Below are positions 41,010 to 52,561 of a DNA stretch of 64,000 bases, piece after piece. The stretch is from contig CP129495.1 of the NCBI GenBank assembly GCA_030584185.1, positions 2,101,469 to 2,165,468 of the forward strand, written 5' to 3'. Position 1 is the first letter of the stretch, and each line of letters begins with the position of its first letter. A program made the translations under genes and the position numbers. The notes beneath the pieces are model-generated. The model saw only the letters and a program-made list of their open reading frames with translations. It did not search any database and was not told where the DNA came from. The stretch comes from Acidimicrobiia bacterium. Its GTDB lineage: Bacteria > Actinomycetota > Acidimicrobiia > Spongiisociales > UBA11373.

Positions 41010-43361
41010 ATGGCCAGTGGAGACGACACCGGGTTTCGACCCCTACCCGGTGACCCCTGGGCGCCCGAGCCCTCCTCGGAGTCCGACCCGGCTCCCGCCG
41101 GGGAGTCGGTGGAGGAGGCCGGTGAGACGCCAACCGATGGTTCGCGAAAGCGCCTGTTCGGGAGGCGCCGCCGCCGAGGGGATGAAGTGGAGTCGGAAAC
41201 CTCGAACGACGAGGATCCTACTCCGGAGGCCGAACCGCCACCGGCGTCCGACGAACCCGACGATCCCACCCTCACCGTCGACCTGCCTCCCTGGGCAGAG
41301 GGAGGGACCTCCGGTGCGGAGCACGTGGAGGCCGGGTTCAACACCGATGACGATCTGGTGCCCGCCGATCCCGATTTCGCTGGACGCGGCTACCTGCCAC
41401 CCACCGTTCTTCCCGAGGAAGGCCCGTCTGCAGAGGAGGAGTCGACTCTGACGGAAGCGACCACCGAGACGGTTGCGCTCCTCGAGGAGGAGGTTCCGGC
41501 CGAGCCTGTCGCGAGCGGAGATGAGGAGACTCCCGTCGCAGCCATCGATGCCTCCGAGGAACCACCCGGCGGTGATCGCCGAGATGATCAGGAGTCGGCG
41601 CCCGCGGGCCCCTACGGGGTGGCCGGGCCTGAGGCGTTCTCGGCACTGCATGACGACGAGTTGGGCGATCTCGACGACTGGGCCGCATTCGCCGGTGAGG
41701 CGGCATCGCGGCCCGAGCCCTCAGCCGAGGTCGAGGATTCAGATGTCGAGGACGCTCCCGAGCCGTCGGGACGACCACGACGTCGCCTATTCGGACGCGG
41801 AGCAAGGTTGGAGTCCGAGGGGTCGTTGGCCATGGGTGAGGACACCGACGAACAAGCCAACGATCAGGACGAGTCGGTACCTGCCCTCCAAGAAGTCGAG
41901 GGTGGGGAGTTCGAAGGCGCAACCGATTCGGAGGGATCGGCCGAACCCAGGAGGCGCGGCCTGTTCCGGCGCCGGAGGATCGTGAGCGAAGCCACCCACT
42001 CGAATGACGATCCAGCGGCGGCGATGCCCAAATGGCGGGAGGAGTCGCCCGTCTACGGCGACTCCGGCGACGAGTCCTGGCCGGAGGTTGCCGGGAGCGT
42101 CCCGGGTGCGGAGATGGCAGATGGCGGAGACGACGACATCTTTCTGCCATCGGCCGGCGACGAGGTCGTGGACGGGGAGTCCTACGAGCCGGCCATGTCA
42201 GAGCCAGATGACTCTGGCTGGTTCGACGAGGGAGCAGCAGAGGTTCCAGGGGTCACGTCGTCCGATCGGGAGGAGAGGGGTGGCGACGGCGGCGATTGGG
42301 TGACCGGGCCGGTCGCCGTCGATCCGGACCGCACCATGGAGCTGGACGATCCGGTCGGAGCCTCCATGACGGACGATTCCCATGCCCGCGCCGCCACCAT
42401 GGAACATCGGGGCCTCGCCGACGAGATCGACCGTCTCGGTGCGGAGGACACCGATTGGCAGGCGATGGCAGCGGTGATGCCGGGGGTCGAGTCCGGTGTC
42501 GTCGGTTTCGAGGATGTCGCCGATCTGAGCACCGGTGAGGGATACCGCGAGGGGCCGCGATCCGACATGGGGGCCCGTTTGGCCACCGGGCTGGTGTTGG
42601 CGGTGTTCCTCTTCGGGTCGCTGTTCGTCGGCGGAGCGGCGATGGCGGTGTTCGTGGGGATCCTGGCTGTCGTCGGGATCGGCGAGCTGTTCGCCACGCT
42701 TCGAAGGGTCGGGCTTCGCCCCCTCACGCCTCTGGGGATCCTGGCCGGTGCCGGCCTCTTCGCCACCACCTGGTTCCACGGTCCGATCGCCATCGCCATC
42801 GCCATCGGCCTGCTCACCTCGGTCGTCTTCTTCGTGCTCGCCTTCGGTCCGCTGCGTGAGGATGCCCTGGTCAATGGTGGCTTGACCGTGATGGCCGTGG
42901 TCTGGGTCGTGGGAACGATGGCGTTCGCGTTCCCGATCCTGCAGCACCCGGACTTCCGGCCCCTCGTGCTGGCCCTCGTGCTGGCGACGGCGGCGATGGA
43001 CATGGGTGCGTTCACCTTCGGGCGCGCCTGGGGGAGAAGGGCACTGGCTCCGGTCCTCTCTCCCAACAAGTCGGTGGAGGGTCTGGTGGGCGGGGTGATC
43101 GCCGCCGTGGCCGCCGGGGCGATCTTCGGGGCGCTCTACGAGCCGTTCGACCTGCGATCCGGACTGGCACTCGGCCTGCTGGTGGCGGTGATGGCGCCGA
43201 TGGGCGACCTGGCGGAGTCGATGGTGAAGCGCAGCCTCGGGGTCAAGGACATGGGGACGATCCTTCCCGGTCACGGGGGGATCCTGGATCGAGTCGATGC
43301 GTTCCTGTTCGTGATTCCGGCGGTTTGGGTCCTCTACCGATCGATCGGCCTGCTGGGGTGA
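41010..43361 (+). CDS. cdsA: Phosphatidate cytidylyltransferase CdsA with a long acidic N-terminal extension
   Basis: CdsA makes CDP-diacylglycerol at the membrane. The C-terminal 260 residues are the enzyme: several membrane helices (LATGLVLAVFLFGSLFVGGA), AMDMGAFTFGRAWGRRALAP, SPNKSVEGLVGG and the signature KDMGTILPGHGGILDRVDAF. In front lie about 520 residues rich in Glu, Asp, Pro, Ser and Gly, apparently disordered. Within this are three basic islands of one pattern: RKRLFGRRRRR (about residue 46), RPRRRLFGRGAR (about 254) and EPRRRGLFRRRR (about 311). CdsA is normally 260-300 residues. The frame is continuous and ATG 41010 follows AGGAGGCGGCGA. The stop overlaps dxr by GTGA. Confidence 0.92.
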   Translation: MASGDDTGFRPLPGDPWAPEPSSESDPAPAGESVEEAGETPTDGSRKRLFGRRRRRGDEVESETSNDEDPTPEAEPPPASDEPDDPTLTVDLPPWAEGGTSGAEHVEAGFNTDDDLVPADPDFAGRGYLPPTVLPEEGPSAEEESTLTEATTETVALLEEEVPAEPVASGDEETPVAAIDASEEPPGGDRRDDQESAPAGPYGVAGPEAFSALHDDELGDLDDWAAFAGEAASRPEPSAEVEDSDVEDAPEPSGRPRRRLFGRGARLESEGSLAMGEDTDEQANDQDESVPALQEVEGGEFEGATDSEGSAEPRRRGLFRRRRIVSEATHSNDDPAAAMPKWREESPVYGDSGDESWPEVAGSVPGAEMADGGDDDIFLPSAGDEVVDGESYEPAMSEPDDSGWFDEGAAEVPGVTSSDREERGGDGGDWVTGPVAVDPDRTMELDDPVGASMTDDSHARAATMEHRGLADEIDRLGAEDTDWQAMAAVMPGVESGVVGFEDVADLSTGEGYREGPRSDMGARLATGLVLAVFLFGSLFVGGAAMAVFVGILAVVGIGELFATLRRVGLRPLTPLGILAGAGLFATTWFHGPIAIAIAIGLLTSVVFFVLAFGPLREDALVNGGLTVMAVVWVVGTMAFAFPILQHPDFRPLVLALVLATAAMDMGAFTFGRAWGRRALAPVLSPNKSVEGLVGGVIAAVAAGAIFGALYEPFDLRSGLALGLLVAVMAPMGDLAESMVKRSLGVKDMGTILPGHGGILDRVDAFLFVIPAVWVLYRSIGLLG

Positions 43362-44497
43362 CGGCGACAGTCGTGCTCGGTGCAACCGGGTCTATCGGGA
43401 GACAGGCAATCGAGGTGGCGGCCGAGCTGGGTCTCGAGATCGCCGGGATCGCCGCTCGATCCGGATCCGATCGGCTGTACGAGATCGCCCAGGGCCATCC
43501 TCGGGCGCGCGTCGTGGTGGCGGCGCCGACGCCTTCGGAACGCCTCCGGTTCGAAGCCCTCGGAAGCCGGGTCGGGTTCGGTTCCGAAGCCGTCGCAGGC
43601 CTCGCCTCGACACCGGGTGTGATCGTTGTGAACGGGATCGTGGGGGCGGCGGGCCTGGCGGCGACCATTGCGGCCCTCGAGGCAGGCAATCGGCTCGCCC
43701 TGGCCAACAAGGAGAGCCTGGTGGCCGGGGGGCCCCTCGTCGAGGAAGCCCGGCGCAGCGGGGGCGGGGAGCTGATCCCGGTCGACTCGGAGCACAGTGC
43801 CCTGTACCAGCTGCTCGACGGCCGTCATCGGGAGTCCGTCAACCGGCTGATCCTGCCCGCTTCCGGCGGCCCGTTCTTCGGCATGAAGGGCGAAGACCTG
43901 GCGACGGTGACCCCGGAGCAGGCGCTGCGGCATCCCACCTGGCAGATGGGGCCCCGCATCACCATCGACTCGGCCACCCTCATGAACAAGGCGCTCGAGG
44001 TCATCGAGGCGCATCACCTGTTCGGTTTCGGGTACGACGACATCGATGTCGTGGTCCATCCCCAGAGCGTCGTGCACGGACTTGTCCAGCTGGTCGACGG
44101 CTCGCTGATCGCCCACCTCGGCGAGCCCGACATGGCGATTCCGATTCGATACGCCCTGTCCCATCCCCAGACGCCGGTTTCGCCGAGACCTTCGTTGTCG
44201 CTCCTCGGGCTCGCCCTCCAGTTCGAGCCGCCGGACATCGAGGCGTTTCCCTGTCTCCGCCTCGGCTACGAGGCGGGAAGCGTCGGGGGAACGGCTCCCG
44301 CCGTGCTCAACGCCGCCGACGAGATCGCCGTCCACGCCTTCCTCACCGGGCGCATCGGATTCGGCTCGATACCCGTCGTCGTCGAGAGGACGCTGAACTC
44401 GGTCACCCACCACCAGGTCGACTCGGTGGCCGACGTCATGGCCGCCGATGCGGCTGCCCGGTCCGTCGCCACCGATCTTCTCGGTGACTCGTGCTAA
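43358..44497 (+). CDS. dxr: 1-deoxy-D-xylulose 5-phosphate reductoisomerase
   Basis: Second step of the MEP isoprenoid pathway. The 379-residue protein has NADPH-binding VLGATGSIGRQAIEVA, ALANKESLVAGGPLV, the metal and substrate residues in PVDSEHSALYQLL, LPASGGPFFGM, and HPTWQMGPRITIDSATLMNK. The start GTG overlaps the cdsA stop by 4 nt. ispG, a later step of the same pathway, is two genes downstream. Confidence 0.96.
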   Translation: MTATVVLGATGSIGRQAIEVAAELGLEIAGIAARSGSDRLYEIAQGHPRARVVVAAPTPSERLRFEALGSRVGFGSEAVAGLASTPGVIVVNGIVGAAGLAATIAALEAGNRLALANKESLVAGGPLVEEARRSGGGELIPVDSEHSALYQLLDGRHRESVNRLILPASGGPFFGMKGEDLATVTPEQALRHPTWQMGPRITIDSATLMNKALEVIEAHHLFGFGYDDIDVVVHPQSVVHGLVQLVDGSLIAHLGEPDMAIPIRYALSHPQTPVSPRPSLSLLGLALQFEPPDIEAFPCLRLGYEAGSVGGTAPAVLNAADEIAVHAFLTGRIGFGSIPVVVERTLNSVTHHQVDSVADVMAADAAARSVATDLLGDSC

Positions 44498-44541
44498 CCA
44501 GGGGTCACCGGTAGCGTGATGCCGCTCTCACGGAGGCAACG

Positions 44542-45651
44542 GTGGCAGGCGGTCTGATCGTCATCCTCGGAATCATCTCGATGGTCATGATCCACGAGGG
44601 CGGGCACTTCGTCGCCGCCAAGGCCGTGGGCATGAAGGCCACCGAGTTCTTCTTCGGCTTCGGACCCCGGATCTGGTCGACGCAAAGGGGCGAGACCGAG
44701 TACGGCGTGAAGGCGATCCCGCTGGGGGGGTACGTGCGGATCGTGGGGATGAATCCCTACGAGGAGGTCGACCCGGGCGACTTCGGACGCACCTATCGGG
44801 AGAAGCCGTTCTGGGCGAAGTCGGTGGTCGTGCTCGCCGGCGTCGCCAGCCACTTCGTCGTCGCCTTCCTGCTCTTCTTCGTGGTGGCCACCGCCTTCGG
44901 CGTTTCGGTGTCGACGACGGTGGTGGCCGAAGTGCAGCCGACCCTCACCGACGGCTCACCCACCCCGGCGGTACTCGCCGGGGTGCAGGCCGGAGATCGC
45001 ATCGTCGCCATCGCCGGCGTGGCCGTCGAGGAGTGGGCCGAGGTGGTCGAAGTCATCGCCGCCCATCCCGGTGAGACCGTGCCCCTGGTCGTCGAGCGAG
45101 ACGGGATGGTGTCGACTCTCGAGGCACCGCTGGCCTCGCTCGACGACGGAGCCGGCGGGTCTCGGGGCTACCTGGGCGTCAGCGCCGCCTTCGTCACCGA
45201 TCGGGCCGGGCCCATCGAGGGCCTCGGTGATGCCGGTGCGGCCGTCGGCGAGGCGACGGTGGCGTCGCTGTCGGGCCTCTGGCGGATGATCACCGGGTTC
45301 GGCGGGCTGGTGGAGGCCGTGGTCACCGGAGATGCCGACAGCATCGGCGACACCCGCCCGGCCAGCCCCATAGGCCTCGTCCAGATTGGCGCCCAGACAG
45401 CCGACTACGGGTTCGGGTTCACCCTGCAGCTGGTGGCCCTGGTCAACGTCTTCGTCGGGGTGTTCAACGTGATCCCGATCTATCCGCTCGACGGGGGTCA
45501 CTTCGCGGTGGCCCTGTACGAGAAGCTGCGGGGGCGGCCCGCCGATGTGCGCAAGCTGGCACCGGTCGCCGCCGTGGTGGTCGTGTTCCTGGTGCTCCTG
45601 GGCGTTCTCGCCATCTACCTGGACATCTCCAGCCCGCTCTCGCTGCGATGA
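44542..45651 (+). CDS. rseP: Site-2 protease RseP family zinc metalloprotease
   Basis: Intramembrane protease that cleaves membrane-bound regulators such as anti-sigma factors. The 369-residue protein has the zinc site MVMIHEGGHFVAAKAVG near residue 18, a PDZ domain (VLAGVQAGDRIVAIAGVAVE) and the C-terminal zinc ligand in VIPIYPLDGGHFAVALYEKL. GTG 44542 follows CGGAGG; a possible -10 TAGCGT lies about 25 nt upstream. It overlaps ispG by ATGA. Confidence 0.94.
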   Translation: MAGGLIVILGIISMVMIHEGGHFVAAKAVGMKATEFFFGFGPRIWSTQRGETEYGVKAIPLGGYVRIVGMNPYEEVDPGDFGRTYREKPFWAKSVVVLAGVASHFVVAFLLFFVVATAFGVSVSTTVVAEVQPTLTDGSPTPAVLAGVQAGDRIVAIAGVAVEEWAEVVEVIAAHPGETVPLVVERDGMVSTLEAPLASLDDGAGGSRGYLGVSAAFVTDRAGPIEGLGDAGAAVGEATVASLSGLWRMITGFGGLVEAVVTGDADSIGDTRPASPIGLVQIGAQTADYGFGFTLQLVALVNVFVGVFNVIPIYPLDGGHFAVALYEKLRGRPADVRKLAPVAAVVVVFLVLLGVLAIYLDISSPLSLR

Positions 45652-46856
45652 TCCAGCGCCGTCTCACCCGACAGGTGATGGTGGGCCGGGTCCCGGTCGG
45701 CGGCGGCTCACCGGTGACCGTTCAGTCGATGACCACCACCCGCACCGCCGACGTCGAGGCGACGGTCGCCCAGGTGTACGCCTTGAGGGCTGCTGGCGCC
45801 GACATCGTCCGTGTGACCTGCAACGACGTCGCCGCGGCGCGTGGGTTGGCGGCGATCGTCCCCCGGTCGCCGGTGCCCATCGTCGCCGACATCCACTTTC
45901 AGCATCGTCTGGCCCTGGCGGCGCTCGAGGCCGGGGTGCAGGCGCTTCGGCTCAACCCGGGGAACATTCGCAATCCTGCGCAGGTGAGGGAGGTCGCTGC
46001 GGCCGCATCCGCCCACGGCGTTCCGATCCGGGTCGGGGTGAACGCCGGCTCCCTCGACAAGGACCTGCTGGCAAAGCACGGGTCGGCCACGCCCGAGGCA
46101 TTGGTCGAGTCGGCGCTGCACGAGTTGAGGCTGCTCGAAGAAGCGGGGTTCCACGATGTCAAGGTCTCGGTCAAGCACTCGTCGGTGCCCGCCATGGTCG
46201 AGGCCTACCGGCTGCTGGCCGATGCCACCGAACACCCGCTCCACCTGGGGGTGACCGAGGCCGGTCCGCCCCCGGCGGGACTCATGAAGTCGGTGGCAGG
46301 GATCGCCACCCTCCTCCTCGAGGGTATCGGGGACACCATCCGGTTCTCCCTCACCGCCGACCCGACCGAGGAGGCCGAGGCCGGCCGCCGGCTCCTGGAG
46401 CAGCTGGGGTTGCGCGAGCGCACCGGCCTCGACCTGATCGCCTGTCCTTCATGCGGACGGGCCGAGGTGGACGTCATCGCCGTCGCCGGAGAGGCGCAGC
46501 GTGTCCTGGAGGCGGAGGGTCTTCCCATTCAGGTGGCGGTGATGGGCTGCGTGGTGAACGGGCCCGGCGAGGCCCGCGAGGCCGACATCGGGATCGCCGC
46601 CGGCAAGGGCAAAGGCCACCTGTTCATCAAGGGCAAGGTGGTGCGCGTCGTGCCCGAGGCGGAGATGGTGGGCGCCCTGCTGGAGGAGGCGCGTCGCCTG
46701 GCCGCCGAAGGAATAGAGGCCCGGCTGGCCGCCGCCGATGCCGATGCCGACCGGCTCGCCCGGGAGGTGGCCACGGAACTGCTTCAGGCCGGCGGTGACC
46801 CCAACCACCTGGTGGAGCGCCAGGCCCGGGTGGCGGAGGTGGCGGGGGGCGAGTAG
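45648..46856 (+). CDS. ispG: 4-hydroxy-3-methylbut-2-en-1-yl diphosphate synthase
   Basis: Iron-sulfur enzyme of the MEP pathway that makes HMBPP. The 402-residue protein has VGGGSPVTVQSMTTTRTADV, PIVADIHFQHRLALAALEAG, ALRLNPGNIRN and the cluster cysteines in LIACPSCGRAEVDVI and MGCVVNGPGEAREADIGI. ATG 45648 overlaps rseP. The C-terminus has an extra Ala-rich helix after the usual end. Confidence 0.96.
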   Translation: MIQRRLTRQVMVGRVPVGGGSPVTVQSMTTTRTADVEATVAQVYALRAAGADIVRVTCNDVAAARGLAAIVPRSPVPIVADIHFQHRLALAALEAGVQALRLNPGNIRNPAQVREVAAAASAHGVPIRVGVNAGSLDKDLLAKHGSATPEALVESALHELRLLEEAGFHDVKVSVKHSSVPAMVEAYRLLADATEHPLHLGVTEAGPPPAGLMKSVAGIATLLLEGIGDTIRFSLTADPTEEAEAGRRLLEQLGLRERTGLDLIACPSCGRAEVDVIAVAGEAQRVLEAEGLPIQVAVMGCVVNGPGEAREADIGIAAGKGKGHLFIKGKVVRVVPEAEMVGALLEEARRLAAEGIEARLAAADADADRLAREVATELLQAGGDPNHLVERQARVAEVAGGE

Positions 46857-46878
46857 CCGGTCGATCCCGGCCCCCGAT

Positions 46879-46891
46879 TACCCTGCGCGCC

Positions 46892-46894
<3 letters not shown>
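46879..46894 (+). promoter_or_regulatory. Leaderless promoter of proS
   Basis: TACCCT (46879-46884), 7 nt, GTG 46892. Confidence 0.5.
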
Positions 46895-48607
<1,713 letters not shown>

Positions 48608-48640
48608 TCCTGGCTTCGGGTCCGCCGATGGCGGGCCTGA

Positions 48641-48712
48641 TATACTTGCGCGTCAATTGAGTGGACGCTTGAAGTGGGCGCCCCGCCCACTTCTTTCTAT
48701 GAGGAGCACCGG
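48641..48712 (+). promoter_or_regulatory. rimP-nusA-infB promoter and attenuator-like leader
   Basis: TATACT (48641-48646) is a near-consensus -10. The leader contains a perfect 10-bp hairpin, GAAGTGGGCG (48671-48680) with CGCCCACTTC (48684-48693) and a CCC loop, followed at once by TTTCT. GAGGAGCACCGG precedes ATG 48713. A terminator-like hairpin in front of nusA suggests premature termination controlled by NusA, as described for the rimP leader of gammaproteobacteria. No clear competing antiterminator fold is visible. Confidence 0.6.
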
Positions 48713-49204
48713 ATGGCTGACGTCGACGTCCGGCTCTGGGATCTCCTGGAGTCGTGGCTCGGGGCGGAGGGCGTGGAGCTCGACGACCTCCAGATGCTTG
48801 GCAGCAGTGCCGGGCGGATCGTGCGCGTCACCGTCGACACGCCGGGTGGCATCGACCTGGAGCGCATCGCCGAGGTGTCACAGGGCCTCTCGCGCCTGAT
48901 CGATGCCGAAGGGGCGCTTGCCGGCTCGTACACCCTCGAGGTCTCCTCCCCCGGCCTCGAGAGGCCGCTGCGACGCCCGGCACAGTTCCGCAAGGCGGTC
49001 GGATGCGAGGTCGTGGTCAAGACCAGTCGGCCCATCTCGGGCGTCAACAGCCACCGCGGCGTCCTGGCGTCCGCCGACGACACAGAGGTTTCCCTGGTCG
49101 TGGACGGCGAGGACCGTCACATCCCCTTCACCGACGTCTCCCAGGCGCGTACGGTGTTCCGTTGGGAGAAGCCCCCGAAGCCGGGGAAGCGAGGTGCGCG
49201 GTGA
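48713..49204 (+). CDS. rimP: Ribosome maturation factor RimP
   Basis: RimP helps early 30S assembly. The 163-residue protein has LGSSAGRIVRVTVDTPGGID, LERIAEVSQGLSRLIDAE, YTLEVSSPGLERPLRRPAQF, typical of the family, and a basic C-terminus. The ATG has GAGGAG upstream. The stop overlaps nusA by GTGA, so rimP and nusA should be made together. Confidence 0.95.
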   Translation: MADVDVRLWDLLESWLGAEGVELDDLQMLGSSAGRIVRVTVDTPGGIDLERIAEVSQGLSRLIDAEGALAGSYTLEVSSPGLERPLRRPAQFRKAVGCEVVVKTSRPISGVNSHRGVLASADDTEVSLVVDGEDRHIPFTDVSQARTVFRWEKPPKPGKRGAR

Positions 49205-50376
49205 ACGAGTCTTTCATGGAGGAGCTCGAGGTCCTGGAGCGGGAGAAGGGGGTGCCGAAGGCGACCATCCTCGACGCCCTGGCCAACGCGCTCGTCTCTG
49301 CGTACAAGCGCATCCCGGGCGCCGCCGAGGAGGCGCGCGTCACCATCGACTGGGAGAGCGGCGAGATCAGGGTGTACGGCCAGGAGTTGGACGAGGACGG
49401 CAACGTCACCCGCGAGTGGGAGGACACTCCCGACGACTTCGGCCGGATCGGCGCCCAGACCGCCAAGCAGGTGATCCTGCAGCGATTGCGCGACGCCAAG
49501 CGCGCCCAGGTGTACGACATCTACGAGGGCCGGGAGGGCGACCTGGTCACCGGCATCGTCCAGCAGTCGGACCACCGCACCGTCATCCTCGATCTCGGGA
49601 ACGCCGAGGCGGTCATGCCGTTCGGGGAGAAGATCCCGTATGAGCGCCTGGAGCGCGGGGCCCGGGTCAAGGCGCTGATCCTCGAGGTGCGCGACGAGGA
49701 GGCCAAGGGTCCCCAGATCGTCGTCAGCCGCAGCCATCCGGACTTCATCCGCCGCCTCTTCGAGCTGGAGGTTCCCGAGCTGGTCGAAGGAGTCGTCGAG
49801 ATCCGGGCCATCGCCCGGGACGCCGGCCATCGCACGAAGATCGCCGTCGCATCCAACGACCAGAACGTGGATCCCATCGGCGCATGCGTCGGGGCGCGTG
49901 GATCCCGGGTCCGGCAAGTGGTGAACGAACTGCGGGGCGAGAAGGTGGACATCGTCGAGTTCCGGGAGGACCCCAAGCAGTTCATCGCCGAGGCGCTGAG
50001 CCCGGCAAAGGTTCGTCAGGTGACTCTCGAGGAGGAGCCCGAGAGGCGCGCCATCGTGATCGTCCCCGACCACCAGCTGTCGCTGGCGATCGGCAAGGAG
50101 GGGCAGAACGCCCGGCTTGCCGCCCGGCTCAGCGGTTATCGGATCGACATCAGGCCCGAGACCCCTCCGGAAGATGCGGTCCCCGCCCAGGAGGCCACCG
50201 TGCCCTCCGACCAGGAGCCGTCCGCACCAGCTGATGCGGCGGTCGTGGAGTCGGCCGAACCGGTGGAGCCCGCGTCGTCCTCCGAGGTCGATGCGGCCGA
50301 GGGGTCGGATCCGACGGTGACGGAACCCGAGCCGGTCGAGAACGACACCGACGACAGGCCGACGCCCGAGGCCTGA
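49201..50376 (+). CDS. nusA: Transcription termination/antitermination factor NusA
   Basis: NusA binds RNA polymerase and RNA to control pausing, termination and antitermination. The 391-residue protein has the N-terminal domain ([19 protein letters not shown]), S1 domain ([19 protein letters not shown]), KH1 ([20 protein letters not shown], written to its GARGS turn) and KH2 ([20 protein letters not shown]). The last 55 residues are acidic and disordered. It overlaps rimP by GTGA. The ylxR gene often found next is absent. Confidence 0.95.
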   Translation: MNESFMEELEVLEREKGVPKATILDALANALVSAYKRIPGAAEEARVTIDWESGEIRVYGQELDEDGNVTREWEDTPDDFGRIGAQTAKQVILQRLRDAKRAQVYDIYEGREGDLVTGIVQQSDHRTVILDLGNAEAVMPFGEKIPYERLERGARVKALILEVRDEEAKGPQIVVSRSHPDFIRRLFELEVPELVEGVVEIRAIARDAGHRTKIAVASNDQNVDPIGACVGARGSRVRQVVNELRGEKVDIVEFREDPKQFIAEALSPAKVRQVTLEEEPERRAIVIVPDHQLSLAIGKEGQNARLAARLSGYRIDIRPETPPEDAVPAQEATVPSDQEPSAPADAAVVESAEPVEPASSSEVDAAEGSDPTVTEPEPVENDTDDRPTPEA

Positions 50377-50420
50377 TCGGGGGCGTGGCACAATGGGCCC
50401 GAGAAACCACTGAGGAGCGC

Positions 50421-52514
50421 ATGCGCGTCTACGAACTGGCCCGTGATCTGGGCATGGACTCGAAGGACGTGCTGCAGCGCGCCCACGATCTGGGACTCGA
50501 CGTCAAGACCGCATCCAGCGGGCTGTCGGACGACGACATCGCCCTGATCCGTCTCTCTTACGAGGACGAGAAGGCACCCGCCGTCACCCCTGCCGAGCCC
50601 GCTCCGGTGGCCGAGGCGGAGATCGGGGCCGGGGCCGCCGATGAGACCGCCGAGACCGAGCCGGCACCCGAGGCGCGACCCGATGCCAGGAAGGGGAGGG
50701 ACGGGCGACGGCCGCGAGTCGAGGACGCCCCCCAGCCGCGCCGTTCGCTCACGGTCACCCAGGGGATCACCCCACAGGAGTTCTCCGACCTCACCCGGCG
50801 GCCGGTGGGGATCATCGTGCGCGAGTTGGTCACCCGCGGGAGGATGGCCGGTGCGACACAGCCCATTCCCGACGACCTGCTGGTCCCGGTTGGAGAGTCG
50901 CTCGGATACGACCTCACCGTGGAGGCGGCCCCCGAGGCCCCGGTGGTGGAGGAGGCGCCTGCAGTCAAGCCCCGCCAGGTCCACGACGATGCCGCCGCCG
51001 ACCTGGTGCGGAGGCCACCGGTGGTGACCGTCATGGGCCACGTCGATCACGGCAAGACGCAACTGCTCGACACGATCCGCAAGGCCAACGTGGTGGCCGG
51101 CGAGGCCGGCGGCATCACCCAGCACATCGGCGCCTATCAGGCTCAGGTGGCCGACCGGCGGATCACGTTCATCGACACCCCCGGACACGAGGCGTTCACC
51201 AGCCTGCGCGCCCGCGGCGCCGAGGTGACCGACATCGTGATCCTCGTGGTCGCCGCCGACGATGGGGTGATGCCCCAGACGGCCGAGGCGATCAGCCACG
51301 CCAAGGCTGCCGGCGTTCCGATCGTGGTGGCGATCAACAAGATGGACCTCCCCGCAGCCGACCCGAACAACGTGCGCGCCCAGCTGACCGAGCACGGAAT
51401 CGTGGTCGAGCAGCTGGGTGGGGACGTGGTCAGCGCCGAGGTCTCCGCCCTGACCGGTGACGGCGTCGATCAGCTTCTGGAGTACCTCGACCTCATCGCC
51501 GAGATCGAGGAGTTCTCCGCCAACCCGAACGCCCCGGCTTCCGGGACCGTGATCGAGGCACAGCTGGAGACCGGCAGGGGACCGGTGGCCACGCTGATCG
51601 TGCAGCGGGGGACCCTGCGTCGCGGTGACAGCCTGGTGGCGGGTCCGGTGTCGGGTCGGGTGAGGGCGATGTTCGACGAGCGCGGCGAGCAGGTGCAGAC
51701 GGCCGGGCCCAGCACCCCGGTGCTGGTCATGGGATGGGACGACGTGCCCCAGGCGGGGGACTGGTTCGAGGCGGTCGAGGACGACCGCACGGCGCGGGCC
51801 CGGGCGGCCGAGAGGCAGTCGACGATGCGCGACGAGGACCTGGTGGTGCCGACCGCAGCCGAGCGGCTCACGGCGCTCCTCGAGGATCTTCGCACCGCCG
51901 AGGACGCCAAGCTGTCGATCATCGTCAAGGCGGATGCCTACGGCTCGCTGGAGGCGATTCGTGAGGCGGTGGGCAAGATCGAGCGCGAGGGGGGGCGGAT
52001 CAGCATCGTCCACACCGCCGCGGGAGGCATCACCGAACGCGACGTGCTGCTCGCCGAGACCACCGGGGCGGTCGTCTTCGGGTTCAACGTCAGGCCCGAC
52101 ACCAACGCCCGCAAGACTGCGGAGAAGGCCGGCATCGAGATCCGCACCTACCGGATCATCTACGAGCTCCTCGACGACCTGGAGGCGATGCTGGTGGGTC
52201 GCCTGGCCCCTACCGAGGTGGAGAAGGTGTTGGGCACCGCAGAGGTGCGGGCGGTGTTCCGGGCGCCGCGTTTCGGGACGATCGCCGGCTCCTACGTCAC
52301 CGACGGCGAGATGGTGCGTGGAGCGCGCGTGCGCCTGCTGCGCGATGGCATCGTCGTGCACGACGGCACCATCGGATCGCTGCGCCGCTTCAAGGACGAC
52401 GTGAGGACGGTCGCCGGAGGCTTCGAGTGCGGCATCGGTATCGATGGCTATCGGGACATCAAGGAAGGCGATGTGCTCGAGGCGTACGAGGTCCGTGAGG
52501 TGGCGCGCACCTGA
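50421..52514 (+). CDS. infB: Translation initiation factor IF-2
   Basis: GTPase that brings initiator tRNA to the ribosome. The 697-residue protein has an N-terminal IF2N motif ([20 protein letters not shown]), a fairly short Ala/Glu-rich linker, a second N-domain ([18 protein letters not shown]), G1 [15 protein letters not shown] near residue 204, [19 protein letters not shown], and domains II-IV ending [15 protein letters not shown]. Many actinobacterial IF-2 proteins are 900-1000 residues, so this one is compact. TGAGGAGCGC precedes ATG 50421. Confidence 0.96.
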   Translation: MRVYELARDLGMDSKDVLQRAHDLGLDVKTASSGLSDDDIALIRLSYEDEKAPAVTPAEPAPVAEAEIGAGAADETAETEPAPEARPDARKGRDGRRPRVEDAPQPRRSLTVTQGITPQEFSDLTRRPVGIIVRELVTRGRMAGATQPIPDDLLVPVGESLGYDLTVEAAPEAPVVEEAPAVKPRQVHDDAAADLVRRPPVVTVMGHVDHGKTQLLDTIRKANVVAGEAGGITQHIGAYQAQVADRRITFIDTPGHEAFTSLRARGAEVTDIVILVVAADDGVMPQTAEAISHAKAAGVPIVVAINKMDLPAADPNNVRAQLTEHGIVVEQLGGDVVSAEVSALTGDGVDQLLEYLDLIAEIEEFSANPNAPASGTVIEAQLETGRGPVATLIVQRGTLRRGDSLVAGPVSGRVRAMFDERGEQVQTAGPSTPVLVMGWDDVPQAGDWFEAVEDDRTARARAAERQSTMRDEDLVVPTAAERLTALLEDLRTAEDAKLSIIVKADAYGSLEAIREAVGKIEREGGRISIVHTAAGGITERDVLLAETTGAVVFGFNVRPDTNARKTAEKAGIEIRTYRIIYELLDDLEAMLVGRLAPTEVEKVLGTAEVRAVFRAPRFGTIAGSYVTDGEMVRGARVRLLRDGIVVHDGTIGSLRRFKDDVRTVAGGFECGIGIDGYRDIKEGDVLEAYEVREVART

Positions 52515-52561
52515 TGGGCTCCGCCCTCGGCCGAGGTGCGAGCCGAGAGCGGGCCTGAGCG

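Noticed and set aside
48619-48636. Hairpin GGTCCGCC-GAT-GGCGGGCC after proS as a terminator
   Set aside because: It can pair over 8 bp, but no T-run follows and it overlaps the region needed for the rimP promoter. I could not decide between a proS 3' end and chance.
50136-52361. Minus-strand open frame of about 740 codons opposite infB
   Set aside because: It is a shadow of infB, with low-complexity translation and no family motif.
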